NCBI GenBank assembly: GCA_964489015.1
Contig: CAZAXD010000019.1
Location: 1 to 41,807, forward strand
Direction of reading: 5' to 3'
DNA from: JAPYWM01 sp964489015
GTDB lineage: Bacteria > Bacteroidota > Bacteroidia > SpSt-205
DNA length: 41,807 nt
Shown here in pieces: positions 25,673 to 34,677 of the stretch. The stretch's first letter is position 1, and every line of letters starts with the position of its first letter. A program made the translations under genes and the position numbers. The notes below the pieces were generated by a model. That model saw only the letters and a program-made list of their open reading frames with translations. It was not told where the DNA came from and did not search any database.

Positions 25673-26706
25673 AGGACCTGCCTTACGAGGAGCTAAGCGA
25701 GGCATTACTGAAGTGGCACGATAAGCAGGGCCGGCATTTGCCTTGGCGACAGACTGATGACCCGTATCGCATCTGGACAGCGGAGGTCATCTTACAGCAG
25801 ACCCAGATTAGGCAGGCCGAGACCTATCTTACGCGCTTTTGGGCGGTCTTTCCCACTGTGGAGGCGCTGGCCTGGGCCCCTATCGAAACCCTTTTAGCAG
25901 TCTGGCAGGGACTTGGCTACTACCAGAGAGCCCATAACCTGCACCGAGCCGCCCAGCGCCTGCTTGAGTACATGCCCTTAGAGCCTTGGGAGAAGGCCTT
26001 GCCTTACTGGGAAAGCCTACCGGGCGTAGGCGCGTATACCGCCCGAGCAGTCTTAGCCTTTGCAGGCGGTGCGCCCCTGCTGCCCGTCGATGGGAATGTC
26101 GTGCGCATCTTGAGTCGGCTCAGGGCCGAATCCGTGCCTGCAGCGAATCGCCGGTACTACCAGCATTTGGCAGACGCATTGCCGCCTGCCTTCAAGGGAC
26201 GCTCTGTAGCCTTTGCTCTAATGGATCTAGCGCAGCTCCTATGCCGGCCCCAAAGGCCCAGTTGCCTGCTATGCCCCCTGTCGACCCACTGCCAAGCCAG
26301 CGCTTCAGGGCATCCCGCGCATTTCCCGCCATCCTCCCCGCGCCCCGAGCGGCCGCTGCGGGCTTATAAGTTTCTGCTGTACTACACCCACGAGGCCGTA
26401 TGGCTCCAGCAACGTCCGCTCAGAGGGCTCTGGGGCGGGCTCTGGTGCTTGCCGATGTTGCCCTTAGCCCAGCCTGCAGGTACCCCTAGCCTCTTCCATG
26501 ACTTCACGCACTTTAGGCTGGCCGGGTACGTGGAGGCTACTGAGAAGCCGCCCCCTGCTACGGAGCCTGTACCTTGGAAAACCCTGGCGGCTTATGGGCT
26601 ACCGGCGCCCATCCGACGCTATCTGGAGTCTATTCCTTCAGAAATCGAATGGCAGCCTGGCCATCCACCTGCAGGAGATACAACCCTGCCGCCCAATCCA
26701 AAGTAG
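25669..26706 (+). CDS. mutY: A/G-specific adenine glycosylase
   Basis: Base-excision enzyme removing adenine opposite 8-oxoguanine. Seen: LPWRQTDDPYRIWTAEVILQQTQ with the catalytic glutamate, the helix-hairpin-helix SLPGVGAYTARAVLAFA followed by the catalytic aspartate in PVDGNVVRIL, and the [4Fe-4S] cysteines spaced C-x6-C-x2-C-x5-C (CRPQRPSCLLCPLSTHC). The C-terminal NUDIX-like domain starts near YKFLLYYTHEAVWLQQRP. The last ~25 residues (from about 26630) are antisense to the sorting domain of the convergent CUB protease and look like low-complexity read-through beyond the natural end of the domain (RRYLES). Confidence 0.95.
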   Translation: MKDLPYEELSEALLKWHDKQGRHLPWRQTDDPYRIWTAEVILQQTQIRQAETYLTRFWAVFPTVEALAWAPIETLLAVWQGLGYYQRAHNLHRAAQRLLEYMPLEPWEKALPYWESLPGVGAYTARAVLAFAGGAPLLPVDGNVVRILSRLRAESVPAANRRYYQHLADALPPAFKGRSVAFALMDLAQLLCRPQRPSCLLCPLSTHCQASASGHPAHFPPSSPRPERPLRAYKFLLYYTHEAVWLQQRPLRGLWGGLWCLPMLPLAQPAGTPSLFHDFTHFRLAGYVEATEKPPPATEPVPWKTLAAYGLPAPIRRYLESIPSEIEWQPGHPPAGDTTLPPNPK

Positions 26707-28891
26707 CGATTCGGCTTTCCCCAGCTGGTAGATGCCCCGCCCAAACTAGCCGACCCGTGGCATCGACAATCCGAACTTGGGCTTCTCGTAAAAGCACTAC
26801 CTGCAAGTAAGTCTGACAAGGCACCGGATAAAGGCGGATGCTGCCCTCCATAGCGGTAGGGAGACTAGAAACCGTTCCGTTGCTCATGTATGAGGCGCTC
26901 CACCCCGCTCGCGTAACCGAACTGTCCGAGGTAAAGACCACAAGCATGCTACCGCCTGATGATTGCAGCGTGGGCGGCAGGCTCGTCCCGCTATAGCTAC
27001 CCAGAAGCGGGGAACTTGTCGTCGGCCCATCGTAAACCCGTACAAAGTCGTAGCTGGACTCTGTGCTAAAGCTCGAGAAGGAAAGCTGGATCCACGTGGC
27101 GCCAGTCGGCTGGATAAGCCATCGACAATTCGCGCGATTGGTATAATCGCTATTGCCGCTGCCATCGCTAAAACTGCCACTGGAAGCAGTCAGCGTCGTA
27201 GTGCCCTGGCAGTACGGCTGAGAAATGGCGGTGTAGCTTAGGCTCCAGCCTTGCTCGGTCACACTTTGGTCTGTCGTAAAGTAGACAAGGACCTCTGGAA
27301 TGGAGCTAGTCACAATAGGCGGTAGACTCGTACCGGAGAAACGACGGATAAGGTAATTAGAATTGACCGTCCCACCATCATAAAGCGTTACAAAATCATA
27401 CCCCGACTCCGTGCGAAACTGCGTGAATTCTATCTTGACCCCCACGGCACCACTTGGTGGCCGGATCACCCACCGACAATCAGAGTTGTCGCGGTAGTTG
27501 GCACTACCGCTACCGTCGCTGATGCTTCCGCTGCTATTGGTGAGCACCTGGGTGCCATAACAAGGGATATTAAGCGCAGCAGTATAGCTAGCTACGAAGC
27601 CATCAGCCGTTCCTGAGGCATTGGAGACAAAGCGTACGAGCATCACGCCTCCACTGGAGGTGACAGCGCTCGGTAAGCTACTTCCCGTGAAGGTGCCTAA
27701 CTGCGGCGATGTCGTGCTACTGCCATCATACACATACACATAATCTCCTGATGCTAGGTTAAAACTCTGAAACGAAAGCGTAATGGAAGTGGCGCCGGTC
27801 GGCTGGATGAGCCATCGACAATCGCTGTTATTTTGATAGCTTCCACTACCGCTGCCGTCGGAGAAGGTACCGCTACTGGCCGTGAGCGTTTGCGTTCCCG
27901 AGCAGCCGCCGCCGGGTGGTGCACAACCTAGCGAGCTAGAGAGCCCTGAACGATAGCCCGTACTGGAAAGGACAGCCCGCATACGCGCTTTCTGTCCGAG
28001 CGTAAAAAGGTTCATGCAGGCGTCATCCGTGTAATCCATGTAATTCATGAACATGTCGCTAGTATTGCCACAGGTAGAATGGGGAAAGGAGGGACAGCCG
28101 TAGTTAGGGTCCTCCTGAGTCGGCGTATCGTTTACGTAGTCATCCCCACACTGAGCATCTCCCCAGATGTGGCGCAGGTTGAGCCAGTGGCCCACCTCGT
28201 GGGTGGCGGTGCGGCCTTTATTATACGGTGCCTGGGCAGACCCCCCTCGCCCAAAGTAGCGATAGTCAATCACTACGCCGTCTGTGCTAGCAGGCCCACT
28301 ATTGGGGAATTGCGCATAGCCCAAAATCTGCCCCCCGAGATTACAGACCCAGATATTGAGATATTGGTCCGTAGGCCAGGCGTCCTTGCCACCTTGACTG
28401 GAAAACTTGACGTCATCTGAGTAAATGCTAAAGCTACTTTTTGTAGTTTGAGTGCGTGTGATCCCCGTGGTAGGATTACCCAGCGGGTCCCGCGTAGCCA
28501 AGCAAAACTGCACCTCGACATCAGCGGCAATCCCAGAGAAGAAAGAAGGGGTGTTCACGGCATCCGCATTTTGCCGTCGAAAGTCTTCATTGAGAACGGC
28601 GATTTGAGACTGCACCTGGGCGTCAGAGATATTCTCGGCGGGGGTGCGGTACACAATATGCACGACGACGGGAATTGTGATGACATTATTGGTCCGGGCC
28701 AAGGGAGCTGCGGAAGGATTATGCGCCTGAGTCTGGATGTACGCCCGCGTCTGGGCTTCCACCTCTTCCATGCGTGCCTGGATAGCCGGATCCTGCTGGA
28801 TGAGATACCGTAGCCGTTCCATCGTTCCACAACGATGATGGACCTGACCCCAGAAGACACCCAGTAATAATGATATTAGCCAGTAACGCAT
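26630..28891 (-). CDS. Secreted M43 (pappalysin-like) metalloprotease with three CUB domains and T9SS sorting domain
   Basis: A 753 aa exported protease. A signal peptide (LISLLLGVFWGQ) is followed by a propeptide-like region and the catalytic domain with zinc motif HEVGHWLNLRHIWG near residue 228 and a downstream methionine turn (NYMDYTDDACM). Three CUB-like repeats follow, roughly residues 329-440, 443-556 and 562-668, each with a TLTASSGxFSDGSG start and a DCRW cysteine motif. The last ~70 residues (from SIRLYPVP through LVWAGHLPAGESRIATLDWAAG, LYLLQVDG) form a T9SS type A sorting domain. ATG 28891 is selected because a TATCTTTG element ends three bases upstream. A frame extension to 28960 lacks a signal. 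Confidence 0.9.
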   Translation of the reverse strand: MRYWLISLLLGVFWGQVHHRCGTMERLRYLIQQDPAIQARMEEVEAQTRAYIQTQAHNPSAAPLARTNNVITIPVVVHIVYRTPAENISDAQVQSQIAVLNEDFRRQNADAVNTPSFFSGIAADVEVQFCLATRDPLGNPTTGITRTQTTKSSFSIYSDDVKFSSQGGKDAWPTDQYLNIWVCNLGGQILGYAQFPNSGPASTDGVVIDYRYFGRGGSAQAPYNKGRTATHEVGHWLNLRHIWGDAQCGDDYVNDTPTQEDPNYGCPSFPHSTCGNTSDMFMNYMDYTDDACMNLFTLGQKARMRAVLSSTGYRSGLSSSLGCAPPGGGCSGTQTLTASSGTFSDGSGSGSYQNNSDCRWLIQPTGATSITLSFQSFNLASGDYVYVYDGSSTTSPQLGTFTGSSLPSAVTSSGGVMLVRFVSNASGTADGFVASYTAALNIPCYGTQVLTNSSGSISDGSGSANYRDNSDCRWVIRPPSGAVGVKIEFTQFRTESGYDFVTLYDGGTVNSNYLIRRFSGTSLPPIVTSSIPEVLVYFTTDQSVTEQGWSLSYTAISQPYCQGTTTLTASSGSFSDGSGNSDYTNRANCRWLIQPTGATWIQLSFSSFSTESSYDFVRVYDGPTTSSPLLGSYSGTSLPPTLQSSGGSMLVVFTSDSSVTRAGWSASYMSNGTVSSLPTAMEGSIRLYPVPCQTYLQVVLLREAQVRIVDATGRLVWAGHLPAGESRIATLDWAAGLYLLQVDGQAAIRFLKE

Positions 28892-28894
28892 GAG

Positions 28895-28902
28895 CAAAGA
28901 TA
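28895..28902 (-). promoter_or_regulatory. -7 element for the CUB protease (leaderless start)
   Basis: Minus-strand TATCTTTG, perfect TAnnTTTG, ends three bases before ATG 28891, which predicts a leaderless transcript. Confidence 0.6.
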
Positions 28903-28991
28903 AGGGATTAACGTGAAACGTATAGCTTATCGTTGAGGCCATGGCAAGAAAGTGGCGCAAAATCTAATCGCCAACCGACTACCAGCCTAAA

Positions 28992-29537
28992 CTACGGAGG
29001 GGGAGCGTGTTTTTCAAAGTACTGTAAGATTTCCTCAGGGCTTTTGCCTAAGGTTTGGATAGCACCTTTCACCTGCTCGGCCAGGCGATGATTGGGATAC
29101 AACTTCAAAAAGCGCTCATACAGAAACCGAGCCTGGGCCGTGTCGGAGAGCTGATTTTCATAAATAAAAGCGGTATAAAACAGCGCTTCTGCATAAGATT
29201 CGGCTTCGGGTTGAATACGCTCTAATAACTGGACTGCCTTTCGAGGGTCCGCCAGGTGATTCGCATACAAGGTAGCCGCTTCGATGAGCAGCTCGGGCGT
29301 CTGGGCGTAGTTAGGGTACTTCTGGGCAAAGGCTTCTTCGGCCCGAGCCAAGCGAAAGGCCGCCTCCAAGAAGTTGGAGCTACTCGGGCCTTCTGAGCGC
29401 TGGATGCGCGCCAATTCACGGCGCTTTTCTTCTATCTCCTTGAGCTCTGGCAAGCGCGGACTGCAGTGGACCGCACTAAAGGCTAGTACGAGCCCAATCA
29501 GCCAACTGAACCAGCGGCAAGGTCGTTTGTGTGCCAT
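28992..29537 (-). CDS. Outer-membrane lipoprotein with TPR repeats
   Basis: A 181 aa protein with a lipoprotein signal peptide ending FSAVHC, where the cysteine at residue 25 would be lipidated. After a charged helical linker (LKEIEEKRRELARIQ), residues about 57-165 form tetratricopeptide-type helices (YAEALFYTAFIYENQLSDTA, then ARFLYERFLKLYPNHRLAEQ), giving a protein-interaction surface. It resembles BamD/YfiO-style or Bacteroidota TPR lipoproteins but no specific assignment is justified. ATG 29537 lies 62 bases inside the 3' end of hisS, an unusually long overlap; the signal peptide supports it. Between 28892 and 28991 no gene is seen. Confidence 0.78.
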   Translation of the reverse strand: MAHKRPCRWFSWLIGLVLAFSAVHCSPRLPELKEIEEKRRELARIQRSEGPSSSNFLEAAFRLARAEEAFAQKYPNYAQTPELLIEAATLYANHLADPRKAVQLLERIQPEAESYAEALFYTAFIYENQLSDTAQARFLYERFLKLYPNHRLAEQVKGAIQTLGKSPEEILQYFEKHAPPP

Positions 29538-30831
29538 AGGTTAGATTTTTGAGGGTTAGTAGCTGAGCCTGCTCTTCCGTTTGGCCTACGATCACAGCAA
29601 AGGGTAAGCCGCGGCGCTGAGCGTATTCGAGCTGATGCGCCAGTCGGCGAGGCGCTGGATAGGCAAAGGCGGCTCGGCCCAGGGCATGCACAGCCTCCAC
29701 TACCCGCTGCACATACAGCGGCGAGGCATCAGTCCAAGCCACTAACCAGGGCTGCACCTGCTGCGAAGCAGCCCTATCCGGCAATAGGGTCAGTATCCGT
29801 TCCACGCCAAAAGAAAAGCCCATCGCAGGCAAGTCAGGTCCTCCAAACTGCTGCACAAGACTCGCATAGGCCCCACCGGCTGCTAGGGTCCCGAGCCCAC
29901 TCCCCGGTTTACGAACTTCGTAAATGAAGCCTGTGTAATAGTCTAGCCCTCTGGCTAATGTCTTATCCCACTGAAGTCGAAGGACAGGGTCCTCTGCATA
30001 CGCATGGACTAGCTCTAGAGCCGCCAAGATCTCCTCAGAAGCTTCCGGGACAAGGTCACCCACCTCTTCGGACGTAAGAGGTTGATCAGGATGTAACGTC
30101 GCTGGCAACGGCGTACCAGCCTCTGCAAACGAGGCAGCCACCGCAGCCCAACCCACCTTATCCGCCTTGTCTAATAGCCGACAAAAGTCAAAAAATCGAG
30201 ATTCCCATGTGAGCCTTTTAGCATAAGCTTCTAATAGGGCGCGATGATTCAGATGAAAAACACAACCTGTGAGCCCTATTTCATGAAAGACCTGCCGGGT
30301 TAGGTGATACAATTCGACCAGCGGCATAAGTCCCCGTGCTCCGATGATATCGACGTCAGCTTGATAAAACTCCCGTAGGCGGCCTTTCTGGGGACGGTCG
30401 GCCCGCCAGACAGGCTGAATCTGATACCGTCGAAACGGAAAGGTCAGCTCGCCGGCATGCTGAGCCACCCAACGGGCCATGGGAACGGTCAGGTCATACC
30501 GCAGCGCCTTTTCTGTGATGAAGGGCAGAAGGGTGTGACTGGCTTGCCGGGCCGCTTCTGGGGCTGAAGCCAAAAAGTCCCCTGAATTCAGGATACGAAA
30601 GAGCAGTTTGTCGCCCTCTTCGCCGTACTTGTCGGTGAGCACGGAGAGAAGCTCGACCGCCGGCGTTTCGAGTGGCTCATAGCCGTAACGCTCGAAAGCC
30701 GCCCGAAGTACCCCCAAAAAGGCGCGACGACGCCGAACCTCTGCCGGACCAAAATCCCGAAACCCCGCCGGCAGGGCGGGCTGGGTCTTTTTAGTTACGC
30801 TCTTCTTTGGCAATGGCTTGCTCTTCGGCAC
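29476..30831 (-). CDS. hisS: Histidyl-tRNA synthetase
   Basis: Class II aminoacyl-tRNA synthetase of 451 aa. Motif 1 region starts PAGFRDFGPAEVRRR; motif 2 reads FRRYQIQPVWRADRPQKGRLREFYQADVDIIG; the histidine A motif is LARGLDYYTGFIYEV; motif 3 is MGFSFGVERIL. The anticodon-binding domain follows to the C-terminus. The start is a GTG at 30831, inside the last 41 bases of rpsB; TTG 30813 is an alternative. Its position directly behind rpsB, where tsf is usual, is noteworthy. It is likely co-transcribed with rplM-rpsI-rpsB. Confidence 0.95.
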   Translation of the reverse strand: MPKSKPLPKKSVTKKTQPALPAGFRDFGPAEVRRRRAFLGVLRAAFERYGYEPLETPAVELLSVLTDKYGEEGDKLLFRILNSGDFLASAPEAARQASHTLLPFITEKALRYDLTVPMARWVAQHAGELTFPFRRYQIQPVWRADRPQKGRLREFYQADVDIIGARGLMPLVELYHLTRQVFHEIGLTGCVFHLNHRALLEAYAKRLTWESRFFDFCRLLDKADKVGWAAVAASFAEAGTPLPATLHPDQPLTSEEVGDLVPEASEEILAALELVHAYAEDPVLRLQWDKTLARGLDYYTGFIYEVRKPGSGLGTLAAGGAYASLVQQFGGPDLPAMGFSFGVERILTLLPDRAASQQVQPWLVAWTDASPLYVQRVVEAVHALGRAAFAYPAPRRLAHQLEYAQRRGLPFAVIVGQTEEQAQLLTLKNLTYGTQTTLPLVQLADWARTSL

Positions 30832-31519
30832 GCTGCGCTTCGAGGCCTTGACGAATAGCGGCGGTGATGGTGGCGGTAATAAGCTCTATGGACCGAGAAG
30901 AGTCATCATTTGCCGGTATGGGGAAGGTCACTGAGGTGGGATCCGCATTCGTATCGACCATGGCGATGGTAGGTATATTCAGACGTCGAGCCTCTGCAAT
31001 AGCGATGTCTTCTTCGACGATGTCGACAATATACAACAAGCCGGGCGGGAAGTGCGCTAGTCGCGCAATGCCCCCTAAGATACGTTCCAGCTTTTCCCGC
31101 TCGCGCAGGCGCTGAAGGCGTTCGCGCTTGGAGATTTTATCGAAGGTACCGTCGCGCATCATGCGCTCGATCGCCTCCATTTTCATGATGGAGCGGCGGA
31201 TCGTCTTGTAGTTAGTTAGCATGCCACCCAGCCAGCGCTCATTGACATAAGGCATACCCACGCTCTCGGCCGCCTCCCGAATGATTTCCTTTGCTTGCTT
31301 TTTGGTGCCGACAAAGAGGATAGGGCGGGCTTGCTTAGCGATTTCCCGGGCGGTTTGAGCCGCTTCTTCGAGTAAGCGTTGTGTCTTGAGCACGTCAATG
31401 ATATGCAGGCGGTCTCGCTCGGTATAGATGTAGGGCCGCATGCGCGAATTCCAGCTGCTACGCTTGTGCCCCAAGTGCACCCCAGCCTCCAAGAGCTGCT
31501 CGATCGTTGGTATCATCAT
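30791..31519 (-). CDS. rpsB: 30S ribosomal protein S2
   Basis: A 242 aa ribosomal protein with the S2 signatures: LLEAGVHLGHKRSSWNSRMRPYIY, ILFVGTKKQAKEIIREAA, YVNERWLGGMLTNYKTIRRSI, then IPTIAMVDTNADPTSVTFPIPANDDS. The double-methionine start MMIPTIEQ is typical, with the second ATG nearly equivalent. It sits five bases after rpsI and overlaps hisS by 41 bases. Confidence 0.97.
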   Translation of the reverse strand: MMIPTIEQLLEAGVHLGHKRSSWNSRMRPYIYTERDRLHIIDVLKTQRLLEEAAQTAREIAKQARPILFVGTKKQAKEIIREAAESVGMPYVNERWLGGMLTNYKTIRRSIMKMEAIERMMRDGTFDKISKRERLQRLREREKLERILGGIARLAHFPPGLLYIVDIVEEDIAIAEARRLNIPTIAMVDTNADPTSVTFPIPANDDSSRSIELITATITAAIRQGLEAQRAEEQAIAKEERN

Positions 31520-31524
31520 ACGGT

Positions 31525-31929
31525 TTAGCGCTTAGAGAATTGGAAGCTTCGGCGGGCCTTTTTGTGGCCGTAATGCTTACGTTCGACGATACGGCTATCC
31601 ACCGTGAGGAGACCGACCTGTCGTAAGAAGGGCTGCTTCGTTTCATCCATGCGCGCAATAGCCCGGGCGATGGCTAGGCGCAGCGCCTCTGCTTGCCCTC
31701 GGATGCCCCCCCCATCCACATAGACGACAAGGTCGTATTTCTGCAAATCCAAGCCAGCCACTTCAAATGGCTTGACAATCTCGAGTTGCAACGTCTCTAT
31801 GGGGAAGTACTCCTTCCAAGGGCGACGGTTGACTAGAAATAGCCCTTCACCCGAGCAGATGTAAAGGCGAGCCGTCGCTGTCTTTCGCCGACCTATGGTA
31901 TGGGTATAACCCGCTAGCATCGGATTCAT
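31525..31929 (-). CDS. rpsI: 30S ribosomal protein S9
   Basis: A 134 aa protein with the S9 signatures: GRRKTATARLYI near the start, VDGGGIRGQAEALRLAIARAI in the middle, and the basic tail ERKHYGHKKARRSFQFSKR whose C-terminal extension reaches the P site. ATG 31929 overlaps the stop of rplM as ATGA. M4 is a possible alternative start. Confidence 0.97.
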   Translation of the reverse strand: MNPMLAGYTHTIGRRKTATARLYICSGEGLFLVNRRPWKEYFPIETLQLEIVKPFEVAGLDLQKYDLVVYVDGGGIRGQAEALRLAIARAIARMDETKQPFLRQVGLLTVDSRIVERKHYGHKKARRSFQFSKR

Positions 31930-32363
31930 AGGGCTATCGGTTTAGGTTGTTGGGCCGTATGCGGATGATGAGGGCCTATATAAATGTGGAGATTGCGCAA
32001 CATGCGGTCCCGAAGACGATTTTTAGGGAGCATGCCACGCACCGCATGCCTAAGGACAAACTCAGGTGAAACCTGTGTGATAAGCGTAGCCTTCTGGCCC
32101 CCAGGGTAGCCCGTGTGCCGGGTATAGACTTTCTTGGTGGCCTTTTTGCCCGTGAGTACGATTTGATCGGCGTTGATGACCACAATAGCCGGCCCTAGGT
32201 TCCAGTGCGGCGCATAAGTAGGCTTGTGCTTGCCCCTCAGGTAATAAGTGAGACGACTAGCGAGGCGGCCCAAGGGCTGACCCGCTGCATTGACTACTAG
32301 CCATTCTCGCCGCTGGGTGTGCGGCGGAAACATAGGCGTTCGATACACAAGTTTCTGGCTCAC
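31926..32363 (-). CDS. rplM: 50S ribosomal protein L13
   Basis: A 145 aa protein with L13 signatures: REWLVVNAAGQPLGRLAS, YLRGKHKPTYAPH, VVINADQIVLTGKKATKK, and VRGMLPKNRLRDRMLRNLHIY. The frame is open to 32384, but those codons overlap the promoter. GTG 32363-32361 is chosen: it gives VSQKLVYRTP, which aligns in length and in the (S/V)Y(K/R)T pattern with Bacteroidota L13 starts, and lies eight bases after TACCTTTG. ATG 32333 (MFPP) is the only downstream ATG and would remove that part. First gene of rplM-rpsI-rpsB-hisS-lipoprotein. Confidence 0.95.
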   Translation of the reverse strand: MSQKLVYRTPMFPPHTQRREWLVVNAAGQPLGRLASRLTYYLRGKHKPTYAPHWNLGPAIVVINADQIVLTGKKATKKVYTRHTGYPGGQKATLITQVSPEFVLRHAVRGMLPKNRLRDRMLRNLHIYIGPHHPHTAQQPKPIAL

Positions 32364-32371
32364 AGCGGCGG

Positions 32372-32379
32372 CAAAGGTA
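32372..32379 (-). promoter_or_regulatory. -7 element for the rplM-rpsI-rpsB-hisS run
   Basis: Minus-strand TACCTTTG, perfect TAnnTTTG, ends eight bases before GTG 32363. It is only six bases from the stop of the upstream M1 peptidase gene, so its upstream half overlaps that coding sequence. Confidence 0.6.
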
Positions 32380-32384
32380 AGCAA

Positions 32385-34655
32385 TTATTTCGGAACCCAC
32401 ACTTTTCGGACCTCATCAGGCAAGCGAATCGCATAAATCCCCCCCAGTAGGACCCACTTGGCCTCTTCTCCCGGTCGCAGCACGCCTCGGCCCCACAGGC
32501 GCCCCAGAATATCCCAGACCTCATAAGAACCCGCTTGGGCGGTGACGTTTCGAAGGCCCAATGTCCCCGCCTCTGTATAAATCAGCCAGCTTTTCGGGGA
32601 AGAGGCCACCACAGGAGCAGTAGTGGTACCTTGCTTTCGACCAAGCGCATATTCACCAGGTAGGAGAGAATCTGCAATGATGCGCCCCCGCAGGTCTGTG
32701 GCCGACGTGCCTAAATCCACATTATAGTAAGGCCACTCCTGCCAAGCTGAGCCCGCATCTCGGCGCCAATAAAGCGCTAAGGAGTCTTCGGAGAAGGTAA
32801 GCCACGTCGTATCTAAGTAAGCACCTGCACCAGTCGGACGACCGTTATACTGAAAGATACCGCGCATAGCCACCGAGCCCCCCCACACCCCATCTAACTG
32901 CCAGTAACGCATCGTCGAGACTAAGCCGGGATTTTCATAAGCACCGACCCAATTATGGGCCACATGAACCCAAACCGAGTCGTTCGCAGCAAGGCCCGTA
33001 GGTCGTAACGTAGCATACGTCTGGGGAAAAGTGACGTTTATATTGCCCTTAATGTAGCGATAACCATGCGTAGACGCATCCGCCACCTCCCCATTGGGGT
33101 TTAGTACAGCCACTGCCACAGGGAAGCTAACCCCTACCCTGACTAAGCCCTGGAGCGTCCCATTGGTGTAAAAAGTAGTCCATGCTTCTTCATTAGGCTG
33201 ATTACCCCGCAGATAAAGCGTTAGACGCGTAGGCGTGGCGTAAGTGGACTTATCACGAAGGGAGGCCCGCCAGTACACTAGTAGCGAATCAGCATAAACG
33301 GGGTCCGGCCGAACCGAATCTAACCGAAAATGCACATCACCGGGCTGCCACATCCAGTCCGCAAAAAACGCCGGCAACGTGGGATCCCCCGTGCTGTCTA
33401 CCAATACCATTAAAAGACTATCCGTACTTACGACACGATGCCGGTAGCGGTTTTGATAAGCCCGCAGCCCCAGGAAAAACAAGCTATCTCCTAGCTGATG
33501 CCGCAACGTGTGCACTATCGTAGAACTTCGCCGATAAGTCATCGTCCCGTAAGTTCGATCCAAGGGAATATCCGCTAAAGAAAAGAGCCCTTCCTCCCAG
33601 CGCATGGTACGAAGGGCCGTTTCCAGGTAGCTGCGAAGATGATTGTAATAAGCAGCCTTTCCAAAAAACTTTTCATAAAAGAGGGCTTCTCCAAACGTAG
33701 CAAAACCCTCCTTGAGCCAGATTTCTTGCCCATTTCTGCCGGTCACGGCATTCCCAAACCAGCTATGCATGAGCTCATGGGCCCAGAGCCAGTCATACTG
33801 CTGATTGCCCCCCATGATGATGGCCGGATAGGCGATATTAGCGGTATGCTCCATGGCTCCTGACAGAAAAGAGACCGCCACGTAGCCGACCCGTCCATAC
33901 GGATAGGGACCAAACTTGATCTCCCAGTCTCGAAGCAAGGCTTTTAGCCTCGAGAACGTCGTATACGAACCGCTACTATCGCCCGGCAGGACAGCATACC
34001 AAAGCGGCAAGGTATCTCCGGGACCTCGAATGAAGGTATCTTGCGCTATCGCATACAGAGCTATCGCCACAGAAGCCAAGTACGCCGGCGTCGGCTCATT
34101 CAGTCGCCAATGCCATCGCCGCCAGCCAGACCCAGCGGCTTCTACACTGTCCAAGATACCCCCACATAAAGCCTTTAGGGTGTCCGGCACCCGAATATGA
34201 AATCGATACGGGACCTTGATGCCGAAACTATCCACGACAGGATGCCACGCCCGCCCATAGCTGTGCCGCTGGATGTAAAGCGATACACCGATGTTAAAAA
34301 CACTCTGAGGCCCCCAGTACACTCCGCCAAAGCCTCCGGGATCCTGCACACCGGCTCCATGATACGCTATCCAGACCGTATCACCTGCAGCGAGCGCCGG
34401 CACTAGGCTTATCGTGAGGAGGCTATCATCCGTGTAGGTATACGAAAGGGCACCCCCAGTCCACCAAACACTGTCGATTACGTAATTCCGAAGCTCCAGG
34501 GTAATCGTGCTAGCTCCCTGTGGGTCCATAGCGACACCGGCTCGCCAGTACCATGCCTGACTGCCGAAATGCACGCTGTCCATCCACAAGTCATAACTAA
34601 GTACACGCCACTGGGCCCACAAAAAGCCTACTACGACAAATCCAAACTTCCACAT
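32385..34655 (-). CDS. Secreted M1-family metallopeptidase with T9SS sorting domain
   Basis: A 756 aa exported peptidase. A signal peptide (FGFVVVGFLWAQ) leads to an N-terminal beta domain, then the catalytic domain with GAMEHTANIAYP (substrate-amine recognition motif), zinc site HELMHSWFGN followed by the third ligand in WLKEGFATFGEALF, and a MTYRRSSTIVHTLRHQL helix with the expected catalytic-tyrosine region. The region after about residue 450 is beta-rich. The last ~65 residues (from LIYTEAGTLGLRNVT through VWDILGRLWGRGVL to VRKVWVPK) look like a T9SS type A sorting domain. ATG 34655 lies four bases after TACATTTG. Confidence 0.9.
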   Translation of the reverse strand: MWKFGFVVVGFLWAQWRVLSYDLWMDSVHFGSQAWYWRAGVAMDPQGASTITLELRNYVIDSVWWTGGALSYTYTDDSLLTISLVPALAAGDTVWIAYHGAGVQDPGGFGGVYWGPQSVFNIGVSLYIQRHSYGRAWHPVVDSFGIKVPYRFHIRVPDTLKALCGGILDSVEAAGSGWRRWHWRLNEPTPAYLASVAIALYAIAQDTFIRGPGDTLPLWYAVLPGDSSGSYTTFSRLKALLRDWEIKFGPYPYGRVGYVAVSFLSGAMEHTANIAYPAIIMGGNQQYDWLWAHELMHSWFGNAVTGRNGQEIWLKEGFATFGEALFYEKFFGKAAYYNHLRSYLETALRTMRWEEGLFSLADIPLDRTYGTMTYRRSSTIVHTLRHQLGDSLFFLGLRAYQNRYRHRVVSTDSLLMVLVDSTGDPTLPAFFADWMWQPGDVHFRLDSVRPDPVYADSLLVYWRASLRDKSTYATPTRLTLYLRGNQPNEEAWTTFYTNGTLQGLVRVGVSFPVAVAVLNPNGEVADASTHGYRYIKGNINVTFPQTYATLRPTGLAANDSVWVHVAHNWVGAYENPGLVSTMRYWQLDGVWGGSVAMRGIFQYNGRPTGAGAYLDTTWLTFSEDSLALYWRRDAGSAWQEWPYYNVDLGTSATDLRGRIIADSLLPGEYALGRKQGTTTAPVVASSPKSWLIYTEAGTLGLRNVTAQAGSYEVWDILGRLWGRGVLRPGEEAKWVLLGGIYAIRLPDEVRKVWVPK

Positions 34656-34659
34656 GCCC

Positions 34660-34667
34660 CAAATGTA
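34660..34667 (-). promoter_or_regulatory. -7 element for the M1 peptidase (leaderless start)
   Basis: Minus-strand TACATTTG, perfect TAnnTTTG, ends four bases before ATG 34655, predicting a leaderless mRNA. No -33 TTTG at standard spacing. Confidence 0.6.
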
Positions 34668-34677
34668 AGAAAATCCC

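Noticed and set aside
26885..27905. Nucleotide repeats in the protease gene as a repeat array
   Set aside because: They are divergent copies of three CUB domains in one frame, not a tandem DNA repeat or CRISPR.
32385..34655. GAMEH in place of GAMEN in the M1 peptidase as a sign of lost activity
   Set aside because: GMEH-type variants are common in M1 enzymes and the HExxH and downstream glutamate are intact.
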